From: an uncultured Prevotella sp.
GTDB lineage: Bacteria; Bacteroidota; Bacteroidia; Bacteroidales; Bacteroidaceae
Length of the DNA: 40,958 bases
NCBI GenBank assembly: GCA_900315775.1
Contig: ONAJ01000025.1
Span: forward strand, 1 to 40,958
Reading direction: 5' to 3'
Position numbers and translations under genes: made by a program. Numbering within the stretch: position 1 is the stretch's first letter; the number at the start of each line of letters is the position of its first letter. Under the pieces are notes generated by a model that saw only the letters and a list, made by a program, of their open reading frames with translations, searched no databases and was not told the DNA's origin. This document shows positions 1-9,228 of the stretch, one piece after another.

Positions 1-548
1 TTTAGGGTGATTGTCTTGTTGATGCTGATTGGTGTGTCAAGGTTGTGGGTTAAGGTGTTCTCTAATAGGATTGTTGCTTCATTATTTGCTAATTGTATTG
101 CTTCCCTTAATTCTGATGTGGTGTTTATCCCATCTCCTCCATCGACAAGGTTTATGTATGGTGAATCATACCTTATATCTATAGTGAACTGGTTGGGAAC
201 TATGGTTTCGTTCTCAAAGTAGGATAAGTCCACAAGTATTTCATTGTTCTTGTTGCTCACGAACTCCTTATCAAGGAATGATAATATGAAATAGCAGTTG
301 ACATCAGAATTACATGACACTTTAAGGATGTTGTCATTATCCTTTATCACAAAATCCTCATCACGATAATCAATGACACCTTCCTCAAAGGTTGTGGAGT
401 ATGAAGCGAAAGCCCCCTTGTATTCTCCTTCGCTAAAGAGCATTATGTTTTCATGTATCCTTGTGTTCTCATGGAGGAGTATTGTTGCCAATGCATTGAA
501 CTCATCAACCCTTGCAATGTCGCCTAAACCGAAATATTTTAATCTCAT
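1..548 (-). CDS. Adhesin-like protein, partial (C-terminus beyond window)
   Basis: An open frame runs from an ATG at 546-548 off the left edge, about 182 codons without a stop. It begins two bases after the stop of the upstream small gene, so translation is probably coupled. The product starts MRLKYFGLGDIARVDEF and has no signal peptide or membrane segment. Its last ~45 visible residues (GINTTSELREAIQLANNE, then SINKTITL) resemble the entry strand of parallel beta-helix adhesin-like proteins, notably those of methanogenic archaea such as Methanobrevibacter; that is family knowledge, not a search result. Arginine is mostly AGG (4 of 6 codons), unlike the CGT-rich neighbours, and the DNA is AT-rich. 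Foreign origin or an assembly join are both possible. Function is unknown. Confidence 0.6.
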   Translation of the reverse strand, partial: MRLKYFGLGDIARVDEFNALATILLHENTRIHENIMLFSEGEYKGAFASYSTTFEEGVIDYRDEDFVIKDNDNILKVSCNSDVNCYFILSFLDKEFVSNKNNEILVDLSYFENETIVPNQFTIDIRYDSPYINLVDGGDGINTTSELREAIQLANNEATILLENTLTHNLDTPISINKTITL

Positions 549-550
549 AT

Positions 551-865
551 TTATGCTATGTCCTCCTCACTACCATAATTATTTATAACATCGATGGTAG
601 CCTTGTTGCCTTTTGTTTCGGAACTTACTATGCACCAGGTGGTTCCACACTGGTCGCTGGCTATATAACCGTCAAGCTCGCCAAGAACTTCCTGCATAGG
701 TATTACAACGTTATGGTCATACAGGTTGATGTCGATATAGATCTTGTGCTCGTCATTATAAAAACGTCCTTTGAATGGTTTTTCCGGTGTATCGTCGGAG
801 GCAGAAATGATGCTGCCAGCATTTGTCAGCGCTAATAAAAGTATTGTAGTGAGTATTTTTCTCAT
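551..865 (-). CDS. Small secreted protein of unknown function
   Basis: A 104-residue protein with a clear N-terminal signal peptide (MRKILTTILLLALTNAG followed by a small-residue cleavage region). The mature part is about 80 residues with alternating hydrophobic stretches, suggesting a small beta-sandwich, and two cysteines in QCGTTWC. An in-frame ATG at 899-901 is rejected because it lies upstream of the -7 box at 891-898; the ATG at 865 gives a 5' leader of about 20 nt and a proper signal peptide. The length and layout recall the small exported DUF3244-like proteins of Bacteroidetes, but I cannot assign a family. The next gene starts 2 nt after its stop. Confidence 0.6.
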   Translation of the reverse strand: MRKILTTILLLALTNAGSIISASDDTPEKPFKGRFYNDEHKIYIDINLYDHNVVIPMQEVLGELDGYIASDQCGTTWCIVSSETKGNKATIDVINNYGSEEDIA

Positions 866-890
866 AGTTGTGAATTGATTTATGATGTTG

Positions 891-898
891 CAAAGGTA
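891..898 (-). promoter_or_regulatory. Bacteroidetes -7 promoter box
   Basis: On the minus strand this reads TACCTTTG, a match to TAnnTTTG. It lies 25 nt upstream of the ATG at 865 and fixes that start over the in-frame ATG at 901. Confidence 0.6.
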
Positions 899-949
899 CA
901 ACTTAAAATCAATAAATTGGCCGATTTATGAAAAATATGCTATATAAAG

Positions 950-980
950 TTGGTAATAAACGAAAAAAATATTAACTTTG
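950..980 (+). promoter_or_regulatory. Promoter of the glycogen operon
   Basis: TTG at 950-952 and TAACTTTG at 973-980 are 20 bp apart, matching the Bacteroidetes -33/-7 pattern. The ATG of the synthase follows 16 nt after the -7 box. Confidence 0.65.
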
Positions 981-996
981 CGGCAAATTAATCAAG

Positions 997-2673
997 ATGG
1001 ATAAAGGTATGTTGTTCCCAGACTATATTTTCGAATCGAGTTGGGAAGTATGCAATAAGGTAGGAGGAATTTATACTGTTCTATCAACGCGTGCGAAGAC
1101 ATTGCAGGACAGGTTAAAAGATAGAACGATATTCATTGGTCCAGACTGCTGGGGCGAAAAGACGTGTCCCTATTTCAAAGAAGAAAAGAAACTTTTCTCA
1201 GAGTGGAAAGATGCTGCTAAAGAGGACGGCTTGTCTGTAAAGGTGGGACGTTGGGATATTCCTGGTAAGCCTATTGCAATATTAGTTGATTTCAGTCCGT
1301 TCTTTGAAAAGAAGAACGAAATATATGCAAAACTTTGGGAGGACTATAAGGTAGATTCTCTTCATGCCTATGGCGATTATGACGAGGCGTCAATGTTCTC
1401 GTATGCCGCAGCAAAGGTTGTTGAGAGTTTTTACAATCGTGTCATCTGTGGTTCAAAGGAATCGGAAGGGGCTCGTGTGGTATATCACGGCAACGAATGG
1501 ATGACGGGTCTAGGTGTCCTTTATGTTAATAAGAACCTTCCACAGATAGGAACAATCTTTACAACACATGCAACGAGTATAGGTAGAAGTATCGCTGGAA
1601 ATAACAAACCACTTTACGACTATCTATTTGCGTATAATGGAGACCAGATGTCAGGGGAGCTCAATGTGCAGTCGAAGCATTCTATAGAGAAGCAGACAGC
1701 ACACTTCGTTGATTGTTTCACAACGGTTAGCGATATTACTGCCAACGAGTGTAAGGAGTTGCTTGACAAGCCTGTTGACTTCGTGCTGCCAAATGGCTTT
1801 GACAATAGTTTTGTACCAAAGGGAGCCACATTCACGAAAAAACGCAAGCTCGCACGTGAACGACTGTTGAAGGTTGCTAACGCACTGTTAGGAACTGATC
1901 TTGACGACGACACATTGATAGTATCTACAAGTGGTCGCTACGAGTTCCGTAATAAAGGAGTGGACGTATATATTGAGGCAATGAACCGACTGCTGCGCGA
2001 CAAAAACCTAAATAAGAATGTTCTGGCATTCATTGAAGTGCCAGGATGGGTCGGAGAGCCTCGTCCAGATCTTATTGAGCGTCTGAATAGTGAGAAAAAG
2101 TTTGACACTCCTCTTGAAGTGCCAGAGATTACCCACTGGTTGCACAACATGACTCAAGACAACGTGCTTGGTATGTTGAAACATCTGGATATGCATAACA
2201 GAAAAGATGATAAGGTGAAGCTGATTTTCCTTCCTTGTTATCTTACTGGTGATGATGGAATCATAAACATGACATATTATGATGTCGTTTTAGGTAATGA
2301 CCTTTGCATTTATCCTTCTTACTACGAGCCGTGGGGTTATACTCCATTAGAGGCTGTAGCCTTCAAGGTACCATGTATCACCACCGATTTGGCAGGTTTC
2401 GGTCTCTGGGCAAACAGCGTGAAAGGCGGCTATAGTGAGATAGATGACGGTGTGAAGGTAATTCACCGTACAGACTATAATTACTCTGAGGTTGCCGACA
2501 TGATTAAGGAAACAGTTTCGCAATACTCTAATTTTAGTGCTGAAGAGATAAAGAAATCACGCGATAACGCAGACAAGCTGTCAAAACTTGCGCTTTGGAG
2601 TAACTTTATAAAGTACTACGAGCAGGCGTACGACATGGCTTTGCGTAAAGCAGAAGAGAGAATGAAGAAATAA
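997..2673 (+). CDS. Glycogen synthase, GT3 (eukaryote-like) type
   Basis: A 558-residue cytosolic glycosyltransferase that extends alpha-1,4-glucan from a nucleotide-glucose donor. The N-terminus carries [13 protein letters not shown] (residues 16-28), the donor-binding signature of animal and fungal glycogen synthases, where bacterial GlgA would have KTGGL. The C-terminal Rossmann half has [11 protein letters not shown] (about 443-453; E444 corresponds to the conserved glutamate of the GT3 EPWGYTP motif) followed by ITTDLAGFG. This places it in family GT3 rather than GT5. It is the first gene of a two-gene unit with the phosphorylase 26 nt downstream, so synthesis and breakdown of glycogen are co-transcribed. 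The start fits the promoter at 950-980. I leave the symbol blank because glgA normally means the GT5 enzyme. Confidence 0.92.
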   Translation: MDKGMLFPDYIFESSWEVCNKVGGIYTVLSTRAKTLQDRLKDRTIFIGPDCWGEKTCPYFKEEKKLFSEWKDAAKEDGLSVKVGRWDIPGKPIAILVDFSPFFEKKNEIYAKLWEDYKVDSLHAYGDYDEASMFSYAAAKVVESFYNRVICGSKESEGARVVYHGNEWMTGLGVLYVNKNLPQIGTIFTTHATSIGRSIAGNNKPLYDYLFAYNGDQMSGELNVQSKHSIEKQTAHFVDCFTTVSDITANECKELLDKPVDFVLPNGFDNSFVPKGATFTKKRKLARERLLKVANALLGTDLDDDTLIVSTSGRYEFRNKGVDVYIEAMNRLLRDKNLNKNVLAFIEVPGWVGEPRPDLIERLNSEKKFDTPLEVPEITHWLHNMTQDNVLGMLKHLDMHNRKDDKVKLIFLPCYLTGDDGIINMTYYDVVLGNDLCIYPSYYEPWGYTPLEAVAFKVPCITTDLAGFGLWANSVKGGYSEIDDGVKVIHRTDYNYSEVADMIKETVSQYSNFSAEEIKKSRDNADKLSKLALWSNFIKYYEQAYDMALRKAEERMKK

Positions 2674-2699
2674 ATTATTTACGAAAAGAATATACATTT

Positions 2700-5258
2700 A
2701 TGAAGATTAAAGCAGATTATTCCAACGTTCCTCAGTGGAAAAACGTGACTGTAAAGTCAAGTCTTCCAGAGCAGTTGAAATGTTTGGACGAGATTGCCCA
2801 CAACATGTGGTGGGTATGGAACTTCGAGGCTCGTGATTTGTTCCGCGACTTAGATCCTGAACTCTATCACGAGGTGAAGCATAACCCAGTGATGCTCTTG
2901 GAGCGTCTGACACTTGCCCGCAAGGCTGAAATCGTTAAGGACAAATCACTGATGAAGCGCATCAAGGATGTTTACGCCCTGTTCCGCAAGTATATGGACG
3001 TGAAACCTAACAGCAAGCGCCCTTCAGTAGCTTACTTCTCTATGGAATACGGTATCCACTCCGCACTTAAGATTTACTCTGGCGGTCTGGGAATGCTTGC
3101 AGGTGACTACCTGAAAGAGGCTTCCGACTCTAATGTGAATATGTGTGCTGTTGGTTTCCTTTATCGTTTTGGATACTTTACACAGAGCCTGTCAATGGAC
3201 GGACAACAGGTAGCTAACTACGAGGCACAGAACTTCAACTCTCTGCCTATCGTACGTCAGTTGGACGAGAACGGAGAGCCTGTAGTGGTTGACGTTCCTT
3301 ATATGAACTATCAGGTGCACGCATATGTATGGCGTGTTAATGTAGGTCGTATTCCTCTGTACTTGCTGGATACCGACAATGAGATGAACTCAGAGTTCGA
3401 CAAGCCAATAACACACGCCCTCTACGGTGGTGATTGGGAAAACCGTCTGAAGCAGGAGATACTGCTCGGTATCGGTGGTATGCTGACACTGAAGAAACTC
3501 GGTATAAAGAAAGATATCTACCATTGTAATGAGGGTCACGCAGCATTGTGTAACCTGCAGCGTCTGGTAGATTACATCCAGGAGGGTCTCACTTTCAACC
3601 AGGCTATTGAGCTTGTACGTGCAAGTGGTCTGTACACCTGTCACACTCCGGTGCCAGCAGGTCACGACTACTTCGAGGAAGGACTGTTCGGTAAGTACAT
3701 GGGGGGCTATCCAACTCTGTTAGGCATCACATGGGACGAGTTCATCGGTATGGGTCGTACCAACCCAGACGACCACGATGAGAAGTTCTCAATGTCAACA
3801 TTCGCTATTAACACCTGTCAGGAGGTTAATGGTGTAAGTAAGTTGCACGGATGGGTAAGTCAGAAGATGTTCGCTCCGATATGGAAGGGTTACTTCCCAG
3901 AGGAGAACCACGTAGGATATGTGACCAATGGTGTACACTTCCCAACATGGGCTGCTGCTGAGTGGCGTAAGGTTTATGCAAAGTACTTTGACGAGAAGTT
4001 CATGAGCGACCAGTCTAACGAAGAGATTTGGCATGGTATCTACAATTGTCCTGACAGCGAAATATGGAATACACGTATGGCTTTGAAGGCAAAGCTATTC
4101 GACTATATTGCAGTACAGTTCCAGGAGACATGGTTGAAGAATCAGGGTGACCCTGCACGTGTGGTGAAACTCTTGGAGCGCTTTGACCCCAACGCATTGG
4201 TTATCGGTTTCTGTCGTCGTTTCGCTACCTACAAGCGTGCTCACCTGTTGTTTACCGACCTTGAGCGTCTTTCTAAGATTGTCAACAATCCTGAACGTCC
4301 TGTAGTATTCCTCTTTGCAGGTAAGGCACACCCAGCAGACGGTGCTGGACAGGGCTTGATAAAGAGAATTTTCGAGATTTCACAGATGCCAGAGTTCCAG
4401 GGCAGAATTATCTTCCTTGAGGACTATGACTTCCTGCTTGCTCGTCGTCTTGTTTCAGGTGTGGACATCTGGATGAATACTCCTACACGTCCTCTTGAGG
4501 CATCAGGTACCAGTGGTGAGAAGGCTGAGATGAACGGTGTTGTAAACCTCTCAGTACTCGACGGCTGGTGGCTTGAGGGCTATCGTGAGGGTGCAGGATG
4601 GGCACTTACAGAGAAGCGCACATACCAGAACCAGGCATATCAGGATCAGCTTGATGCTGCCACTATCTACAGCCTGTTGGAGAACGAAATTGTTCCTCTC
4701 TATTATAAGAAGGACAAGAAGGGTTATAGCGAGGGCTGGATAAAGGTTATCAAAAACTCTATCGCACAGATTGCTCCTCATTACACCATGAAGCGTCAGT
4801 TGGACGACTACTATGAGAAGTTCTATAATAAGGAAGCAAAGCGTTTCAAGGAACTTTCAGCTAATGACAATCGTCTTGCTAAGGAAATTGCATTATGGAA
4901 GGAAACAGTTGCAGAGCGCTGGGATTCTATCCGCGTAGTTTCTACCTCACATCAGTTGCCAGCTGTTCCTGAGAGTGGCGTTGACTATCCTGTGCAGATC
5001 GTCATTGACGAGCAGGGTCTGGACGACGCATTAGGCATGGAATTCGTAGCTATTGCTAAGAACAAGAATGGCGAAGATTATGTTGCCGAGGTACGTCCGT
5101 TCAAGGTTATCAAGAAAGAGGGTAACCTCTACACCTTTGAGGGACACCTTAATCCTCTTAAGGCTGGTGACTACCACACTTCAGTACGTATCTTCCCGAA
5201 GCATGACAAGTTGCCACATCGTATGGACTTCGCATACGTTAAGTGGATACAATACTAA
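2700..5258 (+). CDS. glgP: Alpha-glucan (glycogen) phosphorylase
   Basis: An 852-residue GT35 phosphorylase that releases glucose-1-phosphate from glycogen using pyridoxal phosphate. [11 protein letters not shown] and [18 protein letters not shown] near residues 109-145 are typical of the shorter bacterial/archaeal alpha-glucan phosphorylase subfamily, which has an extra N-terminal domain. The cofactor lysine is K608 in [12 protein letters not shown], aligned with the SNMKFxLNG motif of classical phosphorylases. The catalytic [12 protein letters not shown] stretch lies near residue 502-513. The gene begins 26 nt after the synthase, has no promoter of its own, and ends at a strong terminator (5265-5290). 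Length and motifs are intact. Confidence 0.93.
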   Translation: MKIKADYSNVPQWKNVTVKSSLPEQLKCLDEIAHNMWWVWNFEARDLFRDLDPELYHEVKHNPVMLLERLTLARKAEIVKDKSLMKRIKDVYALFRKYMDVKPNSKRPSVAYFSMEYGIHSALKIYSGGLGMLAGDYLKEASDSNVNMCAVGFLYRFGYFTQSLSMDGQQVANYEAQNFNSLPIVRQLDENGEPVVVDVPYMNYQVHAYVWRVNVGRIPLYLLDTDNEMNSEFDKPITHALYGGDWENRLKQEILLGIGGMLTLKKLGIKKDIYHCNEGHAALCNLQRLVDYIQEGLTFNQAIELVRASGLYTCHTPVPAGHDYFEEGLFGKYMGGYPTLLGITWDEFIGMGRTNPDDHDEKFSMSTFAINTCQEVNGVSKLHGWVSQKMFAPIWKGYFPEENHVGYVTNGVHFPTWAAAEWRKVYAKYFDEKFMSDQSNEEIWHGIYNCPDSEIWNTRMALKAKLFDYIAVQFQETWLKNQGDPARVVKLLERFDPNALVIGFCRRFATYKRAHLLFTDLERLSKIVNNPERPVVFLFAGKAHPADGAGQGLIKRIFEISQMPEFQGRIIFLEDYDFLLARRLVSGVDIWMNTPTRPLEASGTSGEKAEMNGVVNLSVLDGWWLEGYREGAGWALTEKRTYQNQAYQDQLDAATIYSLLENEIVPLYYKKDKKGYSEGWIKVIKNSIAQIAPHYTMKRQLDDYYEKFYNKEAKRFKELSANDNRLAKEIALWKETVAERWDSIRVVSTSHQLPAVPESGVDYPVQIVIDEQGLDDALGMEFVAIAKNKNGEDYVAEVRPFKVIKKEGNLYTFEGHLNPLKAGDYHTSVRIFPKHDKLPHRMDFAYVKWIQY

Positions 5259-5264
5259 AAAAGA

Positions 5265-5297
5265 AAGGCGAGAGGAAAACCTCTCGCCTTATTTTTT
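5265..5297. terminator. Bidirectional intrinsic terminator (glgP / prs)
   Basis: An 11-bp perfect stem (5265-5275 with 5280-5290, core GGCGAGAGG/CCTCTCGCC) with an AAAA loop, flanked by A-rich DNA on the left and T6 on the right. It sits between convergent genes and can end transcription from both. Confidence 0.9.
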
Positions 5298-5312
5298 GAA
5301 ATAATATTATTT

Positions 5313-6251
5313 TTAAATTAGATACTGATCGCTGATACTCTTGTTTGCCAGTACTCGGCGTATTGTCTCGGCAAACATATCTGCTACGCTAAGTTGCTTT
5401 ACTTTTGGACAATCCTTTGTGTAAGGGATTGAGTTAGTAAATACAATTTCGTCGAGTGCAGAGTCTATCACGCGTTGTGTAGCAGGTCCGCTCATCACAC
5501 AATGGCTGGCACATGCTCTTACGCTTTTAGCTCCGGCTTCCTTCATTATATCGGCAGCCTTGGTTATTGTTCCTGCGGTGTCAACCATGTCGTCAACAAT
5601 TATGACATTTTTATCTTTTACGTCACCAATAATCTGCATTGACGCTACAACATTTGCACGTGCGCGGGTTTTGTTGCACAATACCAGTGGGCATCCAAGA
5701 TATTTTGCATAGGTGTTGGCGCGCTTTGAACCTCCCATATCGGGGCTTGCAATAACAAGGTTGTCGAGTTTCAGGCTCTGAAGATATGGAATGATAACTC
5801 CCGAAGCGTATAAATGGTCAACGGGAACGTTGAAGAATCCTTGTATTTGGTCAGCGTGCAAATCCATAGTTATCACTCTGTCTATACCGGCCGACATAAG
5901 CAGATCAGCAACGAGTTTAGCTCCGAGACTTACACGTGGTTTGTCTTTACGGTCCTGTCGTGCCCATCCGAAATAAGGAATGACAGCGTTAATGGTTTTT
6001 GCTGATGCTCTTTTTGCTGCGTCAATCATTAACAAGAGCTCCATCAAGTTGTCCGATGGAGGAAATGTACTCTGCACGAGGAAGACATCGCGTCCTCTAA
6101 TTGACTGCTCATAGCTTACAGCAAATTCACCATCGGAGAATTTTGTCATGACCATTTCGCCCATAGTACATCCCAAACTCTTACAAATTTCTTCGGTCAG
6201 ATATTTTGTACATGTACCTGAGAACACCATAAAAGAATTAGAATCAATCAT
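5313..6251 (-). CDS. prs: Ribose-phosphate pyrophosphokinase
   Basis: A 312-residue class I PRPP synthase, making PRPP from ribose-5-phosphate and ATP for nucleotide, histidine, tryptophan and NAD synthesis. Visible signatures are FSDGEFAVSYEQSIRGRDVF near the N-terminus, the YFGWARQDRKDKPR ATP-binding flexible loop, MDLHADQIQGFF with the metal-binding histidine, and the ribose-phosphate loop VIIVDDMVDTAGT. Length is normal for the family. It lies 29 nt downstream of the ThiE-like gene on the same strand, with no box of its own in the gap, so the two are probably co-transcribed. It converges with glgP across the shared terminator. Confidence 0.95.
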   Translation of the reverse strand: MIDSNSFMVFSGTCTKYLTEEICKSLGCTMGEMVMTKFSDGEFAVSYEQSIRGRDVFLVQSTFPPSDNLMELLLMIDAAKRASAKTINAVIPYFGWARQDRKDKPRVSLGAKLVADLLMSAGIDRVITMDLHADQIQGFFNVPVDHLYASGVIIPYLQSLKLDNLVIASPDMGGSKRANTYAKYLGCPLVLCNKTRARANVVASMQIIGDVKDKNVIIVDDMVDTAGTITKAADIMKEAGAKSVRACASHCVMSGPATQRVIDSALDEIVFTNSIPYTKDCPKVKQLSVADMFAETIRRVLANKSISDQYLI

Positions 6252-6280
6252 TGTTGAGTATGAATTTATTTTGGTTATTT

Positions 6281-6889
6281 TTATCCAATAGCTTTTCGAA
6301 TAGTCTGGAAGTGATTTACCAAATCTTTGTAGTCCTGCTGATAGTGTATGTCAAACCTATTCCACAGGTCTCCACATATTACAATTCCTCCGAAGCCGAG
6401 ATCTTTTGCAATCTTTATTGTGTCGAGGTTCATTCCTCCAAGAGCATAGACGTGCTTGTCGATGAGTCCATTCTTGGCTGCTGCTTGTAGGTCACTCATG
6501 TTGAAAGTACTCTTTGCTTCCGGTTCGGATTGTGAATCGAAGATATATTTCAAGAAAACGTATTCCGACTTTTTCTTTGCCTCTTTCAGCAGGGATAAAT
6601 CCATACATGTCCTACTAAACTTTCCTTTGTATTTTTCTGGAAGCGGTTCGTTAGGCGACTCTATATGTATTCCGCCCAATCCGAATTCGTTCTTCAGGTA
6701 ATAGTGCTCGTGAACTATTATTCTTTTATAAAAATCTTCTGGTAATAATCTGAGCAGTCGCTCCGCATACATAGGCGAAGAGTGGGGCTTGTACAGGTGC
6801 AGATTATCCATCCCCTCGTCTAAGAGCGTTGCTAATATCTTATCCTCTTCCACAAAAAATGTGGGCTTGGTCATTACAATGAGTTTCAT
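6281..6889 (-). CDS. Thiamine-phosphate synthase-like (ThiE/TenI) protein
   Basis: A 202-residue single-domain TIM barrel of the ThiE/TenI type. The N-terminus (MKLIVMTKPTFF) supplies the first strand, GGIHIE matches the mid-barrel strand of the family, and YALGGM near residue 150 corresponds to the late 'a-x-GGI' strand, followed by GFGGIVICGDLW for the phosphate-binding end. The classical ThiE residues for the pyrophosphorylated pyrimidine are not obvious, so it may be a divergent paralogue or TenI-like protein. No other thiamine gene is nearby. It sits first in a two-gene unit with prs. Its -7 box at 6898-6905 leaves only 8 nt before the ATG. Confidence 0.65.
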   Translation of the reverse strand: MKLIVMTKPTFFVEEDKILATLLDEGMDNLHLYKPHSSPMYAERLLRLLPEDFYKRIIVHEHYYLKNEFGLGGIHIESPNEPLPEKYKGKFSRTCMDLSLLKEAKKKSEYVFLKYIFDSQSEPEAKSTFNMSDLQAAAKNGLIDKHVYALGGMNLDTIKIAKDLGFGGIVICGDLWNRFDIHYQQDYKDLVNHFQTIRKAIG

Positions 6890-6897
6890 TCTGGATG

Positions 6898-6905
6898 CAA
6901 AAGTA
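6898..6905 (-). promoter_or_regulatory. -7 box for the ThiE-like/prs unit
   Basis: Minus-strand TACTTTTG, 8 nt before the ATG at 6889. It gives a very short leader and faces away from the nspC promoter. Confidence 0.55.
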
Positions 6906-6968
6906 TGAAATTTCTACAATATAAACAATTCTATTAGCAAATAATTTTTATAATCAAGGTAAATTCCT

Positions 6969-6976
6969 TATTTTTG
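6969..6976 (+). promoter_or_regulatory. -7 box for nspC, implying a near-leaderless mRNA
   Basis: TATTTTTG followed by C, with the ATG beginning 5 nt after the box. Transcription would start at or within a few bases of the initiation codon. No good -33 TTG is visible. Confidence 0.5.
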
Positions 6977-6981
6977 CAAAC

Positions 6982-8151
6982 ATGAAAAAAGATATTTATT
7001 CTGGAATTCACCGTCCTATGTATGTTATGGAGGAGGAGCTTCTCCGTAGAAATCTTACGACAATAAGTAATGTTGCAAAAGAGTCAGGCGTAGAGATAAT
7101 ACTTGCTTTTAAGGCTTTTGCTCTGTGGAAGTCTTTCCCTATATTCAGAGAGTATATCTCCGCTACTACAGCTAGCTCTCTATCGGAGGCTCGGCTTGCT
7201 GCGGAAGAGTTTGGCGCTCCTGCTCACACCTATTCGCCGGCCTATACTGATGACGAAATTGATGATATAGTACGCTGTTCCAGTCATCTTACGTTTAACT
7301 CGCTAACACAGTATGAACGTTTCTGCAGGCGTGCCAAAGCACAAAAGCCGGAATTGTCGTTGGGACTGCGTGTTAATCCGGAATATTCTGAGGTAGAAAC
7401 GGAACTGTATAATCCGTGTGCTCCAGGCACTCGTTTTGGCATTTCTGCCGATAGAATGCCCAAACAGTTGCCTGCCGACATGGAAGGGTTCCATTGTCAT
7501 TGTCATTGTGAGAGCGGGGCAGATGTTTTTGAACGCACTCTGGCACACATAGAAAAGAAGTTCTCTCTGTGGTTCCCGCAGCTTAAGTGGATAAACTTCG
7601 GTGGCGGTCACCTTATGACACGTAAGGACTATGACATTCCCCTCCTTATATTTATATTAAAGGAGTTCAAAAAACGCTATCCGTGGTTACACGTTATACT
7701 GGAGCCAGGAAGCGCCTTTGCCTGGCAAACGGGTCCGTTAGTCTCTCAAGTCGTTGATGTCGTAGAAGACAAGGGAATAAAGACTGCCATTCTTAATGTC
7801 AGTTTTACCTGTCATATGCCGGACTGTTTGGAGATGCCGTACACACCGTCGGTTCGTGGAGCACGAATTGTTACCGATTGGGTTCCCACAGCAGAACGCA
7901 GCTTGTTTCCCGTTTATCGTCTTGGAGGCAATAGCTGTCTTAGTGGTGACTATATGGGGTATTGGGAATTTGATCACGAGTTGCAGGTCGGAGAGAATGT
8001 TATCTTCGAGGATATGATACACTATACAACCGTTAAGACTAATATGTTCAATGGTATTATGCATCCTTCGTTGGCGTTATTACATGAAAACGGAGAGTTG
8101 GAAGTGTTGCGCCAATATACCTACGAAGATTACAAAAATCGTATGGATTAA
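6982..8151 (+). CDS. nspC: Carboxynorspermidine/carboxyspermidine decarboxylase
   Basis: A 389-residue fold-type III PLP decarboxylase that makes norspermidine or spermidine in the aspartate-semialdehyde-dependent polyamine route. The PLP lysine is K44 in ILAFKAFA. HCHCESGAD, INFGGGH, and ILEPGSAFAW give the alanine-racemase-like barrel signatures specific to NspC, and the C-terminal VSFTCHMPDCLEMPY supplies the cysteine-bearing substrate region. The length is near that of known NspC. The start aligns with homologues, since IHRPMYVMEEELL begins at the expected place, even though the promoter is only 5 nt away. The partner carboxynorspermidine dehydrogenase is not in the window. Confidence 0.92.
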   Translation: MKKDIYSGIHRPMYVMEEELLRRNLTTISNVAKESGVEIILAFKAFALWKSFPIFREYISATTASSLSEARLAAEEFGAPAHTYSPAYTDDEIDDIVRCSSHLTFNSLTQYERFCRRAKAQKPELSLGLRVNPEYSEVETELYNPCAPGTRFGISADRMPKQLPADMEGFHCHCHCESGADVFERTLAHIEKKFSLWFPQLKWINFGGGHLMTRKDYDIPLLIFILKEFKKRYPWLHVILEPGSAFAWQTGPLVSQVVDVVEDKGIKTAILNVSFTCHMPDCLEMPYTPSVRGARIVTDWVPTAERSLFPVYRLGGNSCLSGDYMGYWEFDHELQVGENVIFEDMIHYTTVKTNMFNGIMHPSLALLHENGELEVLRQYTYEDYKNRMD

Positions 8152-8171
8152 ATAAAAAACTTCAAAAAAAG

Positions 8172-8202
8172 TTTGTGGATTAAGAAAAAAGCATTACCTT
8201 TG
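8172..8202 (+). promoter_or_regulatory. Promoter of the tRNA cluster
   Basis: TTTG at 8172-8175 and TACCTTTG at 8195-8202, 19 bp apart, about 55 nt upstream of the first tRNA. Confidence 0.7.
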
Positions 8203-8257
8203 CAACCGCATTTAGAGAAATGCGACCAAAAATGTTTGTTTTTTGGTTATTGATTAT

Positions 8258-8330
8258 GCGGAAATAGCTCAGTTGGTAGAGCACAACCTTGCCAAGGTTG
8301 GGGTCGCGGGTCCGAGTCCCGTTTTCCGCT
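8258..8330 (+). tRNA. tRNA-Gly (GCC), first copy
   Basis: 73 nt. Acceptor GCGGAAA pairs with TTTCCGC, the anticodon stem is CAACC/GGTTG, and the loop TTGCCAA gives anticodon GCC. The discriminator is T and no CCA is encoded. Identical to 8565-8637. Confidence 0.95.
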
Positions 8331-8354
8331 CAACATTCTGAACAAAATCCAAGA

Positions 8355-8436
8355 GCCCAGGTGGCGGAATTGGTAGACGCGCACGTTTCAGGTGCGTGTG
8401 CCGCGAGGCGTGCAGGTTCGAGTCCTGTTCTGGGCA
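8355..8436 (+). tRNA. tRNA-Leu (CAG)
   Basis: 82-nt class II tRNA with a long variable arm. Acceptor GCCCAGG pairs with TCTGGGC and the discriminator is A, as leucine requires. Anticodon stem CACGT/GCGTG, loop TTCAGGT, anticodon CAG. No encoded CCA. Confidence 0.93.
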
Positions 8437-8461
8437 CGATATTTGTTCAGGATGAAATAAT

Positions 8462-8545
8462 GGAGAGGTGGCGGAATTGGTAGACGCGCTACTTTGAGGG
8501 GGTAGTGTCAATTGCGACGTGGGAGTTCGAGTCTCCTCCTCTTCA
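8462..8545 (+). tRNA. tRNA-Leu (GAG)
   Basis: 84-nt class II tRNA. Acceptor GGAGAGG pairs with CCTCTTC, discriminator A. Anticodon stem CTACT/GGTAG, loop TTGAGGG, anticodon GAG. The D arm is identical to that of tRNA-Leu(CAG) upstream. Confidence 0.93.
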
Positions 8546-8564
8546 CTTTTTTGAAGAAAAATTT

Positions 8565-8637
8565 GCGGAAATAGCTCAGTTGGTAGAGCACAACCTTGCC
8601 AAGGTTGGGGTCGCGGGTCCGAGTCCCGTTTTCCGCT
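8565..8637 (+). tRNA. tRNA-Gly (GCC), second copy
   Basis: 73 nt, identical to 8258-8330, with anticodon GCC and no encoded CCA. The two copies form a direct repeat bracketing both leucine tRNAs. Confidence 0.95.
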
Positions 8638-8676
8638 CTTTTTTCAAAAAATTATAGAAAAATACATTAAGCTTTC

Positions 8677-9219
8677 ATGAATTTATATTTGCGGTATTTC
8701 GATAACGAAACACTTGTTCATCATGTTGATGAAGCAATAGATTTCTTACGCTCCATAGACGAGATAGGTATGACGCCAGAACTTGAAGCTGACGTGCGTT
8801 CGTATTGTGATAGTGACATCTACTATCCCAAGCGTTATAAGATTCGTCCTCGCGTGTACTTTATTATTATAAAGACAGAGGCCGAGACGATGTTAGACTT
8901 CAAGCAGAAGAAAGCAGTCCGTTCTATTGTTGATGAAGGAGAACGTCCTGTCGCTGTTCCTGTAGTAGCGAAACTTAACGAAGAGTGTTTCGGATGGTAT
9001 GAAGGTGCGCTGGATTTCAAGCGTGTTGTCCTTTCTCCGTCAACGGGAAAACATGAATATCGTGACACACACTTTGTTGCTCAGGTGAAGGCAGAGAGCG
9101 GTCTTGACTGTTACAATCGTATTGTGGAAAGTCTGCGTTCTCGAGTTGATAGTCGTAGCCAGTTTCCCTCAGCAAAGGGTAAGAGTTTTAAGTTCAGGTA
9201 TTTAGGTAGATGTAAGTAA
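8677..9219 (+). CDS. Conserved protein of unknown function upstream of ssb
   Basis: A 180-residue soluble protein without a signal peptide or membrane segment. It starts MNLYLRYFDNETLVHHVDEAIDFL and is rich in charged residues, with a basic C-terminus (KGKSFKFRYLGRCK). I do not recognise a named domain. It starts 39 nt after the second tRNA-Gly with no obvious promoter, and ends 9 nt before ssb, so it probably belongs to the ssb-gldE unit and may be read through from the tRNA promoter. A nucleic-acid role is suggested only by the neighbour and the basic tail. Confidence 0.75.
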   Translation: MNLYLRYFDNETLVHHVDEAIDFLRSIDEIGMTPELEADVRSYCDSDIYYPKRYKIRPRVYFIIIKTEAETMLDFKQKKAVRSIVDEGERPVAVPVVAKLNEECFGWYEGALDFKRVVLSPSTGKHEYRDTHFVAQVKAESGLDCYNRIVESLRSRVDSRSQFPSAKGKSFKFRYLGRCK

Positions 9220-9228
9220 GGGATACGT

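Noticed and set aside
866-901. Upstream ATG (901) for the small secreted protein
   Set aside because: It lies before the promoter box at 891-898 and would bury the signal peptide.
8157-8174. Terminator after nspC (AAACTT/AAGTTT)
   Set aside because: The stem is short and AT-only with no clear T tract, and overlaps the -33 region of the tRNA promoter.
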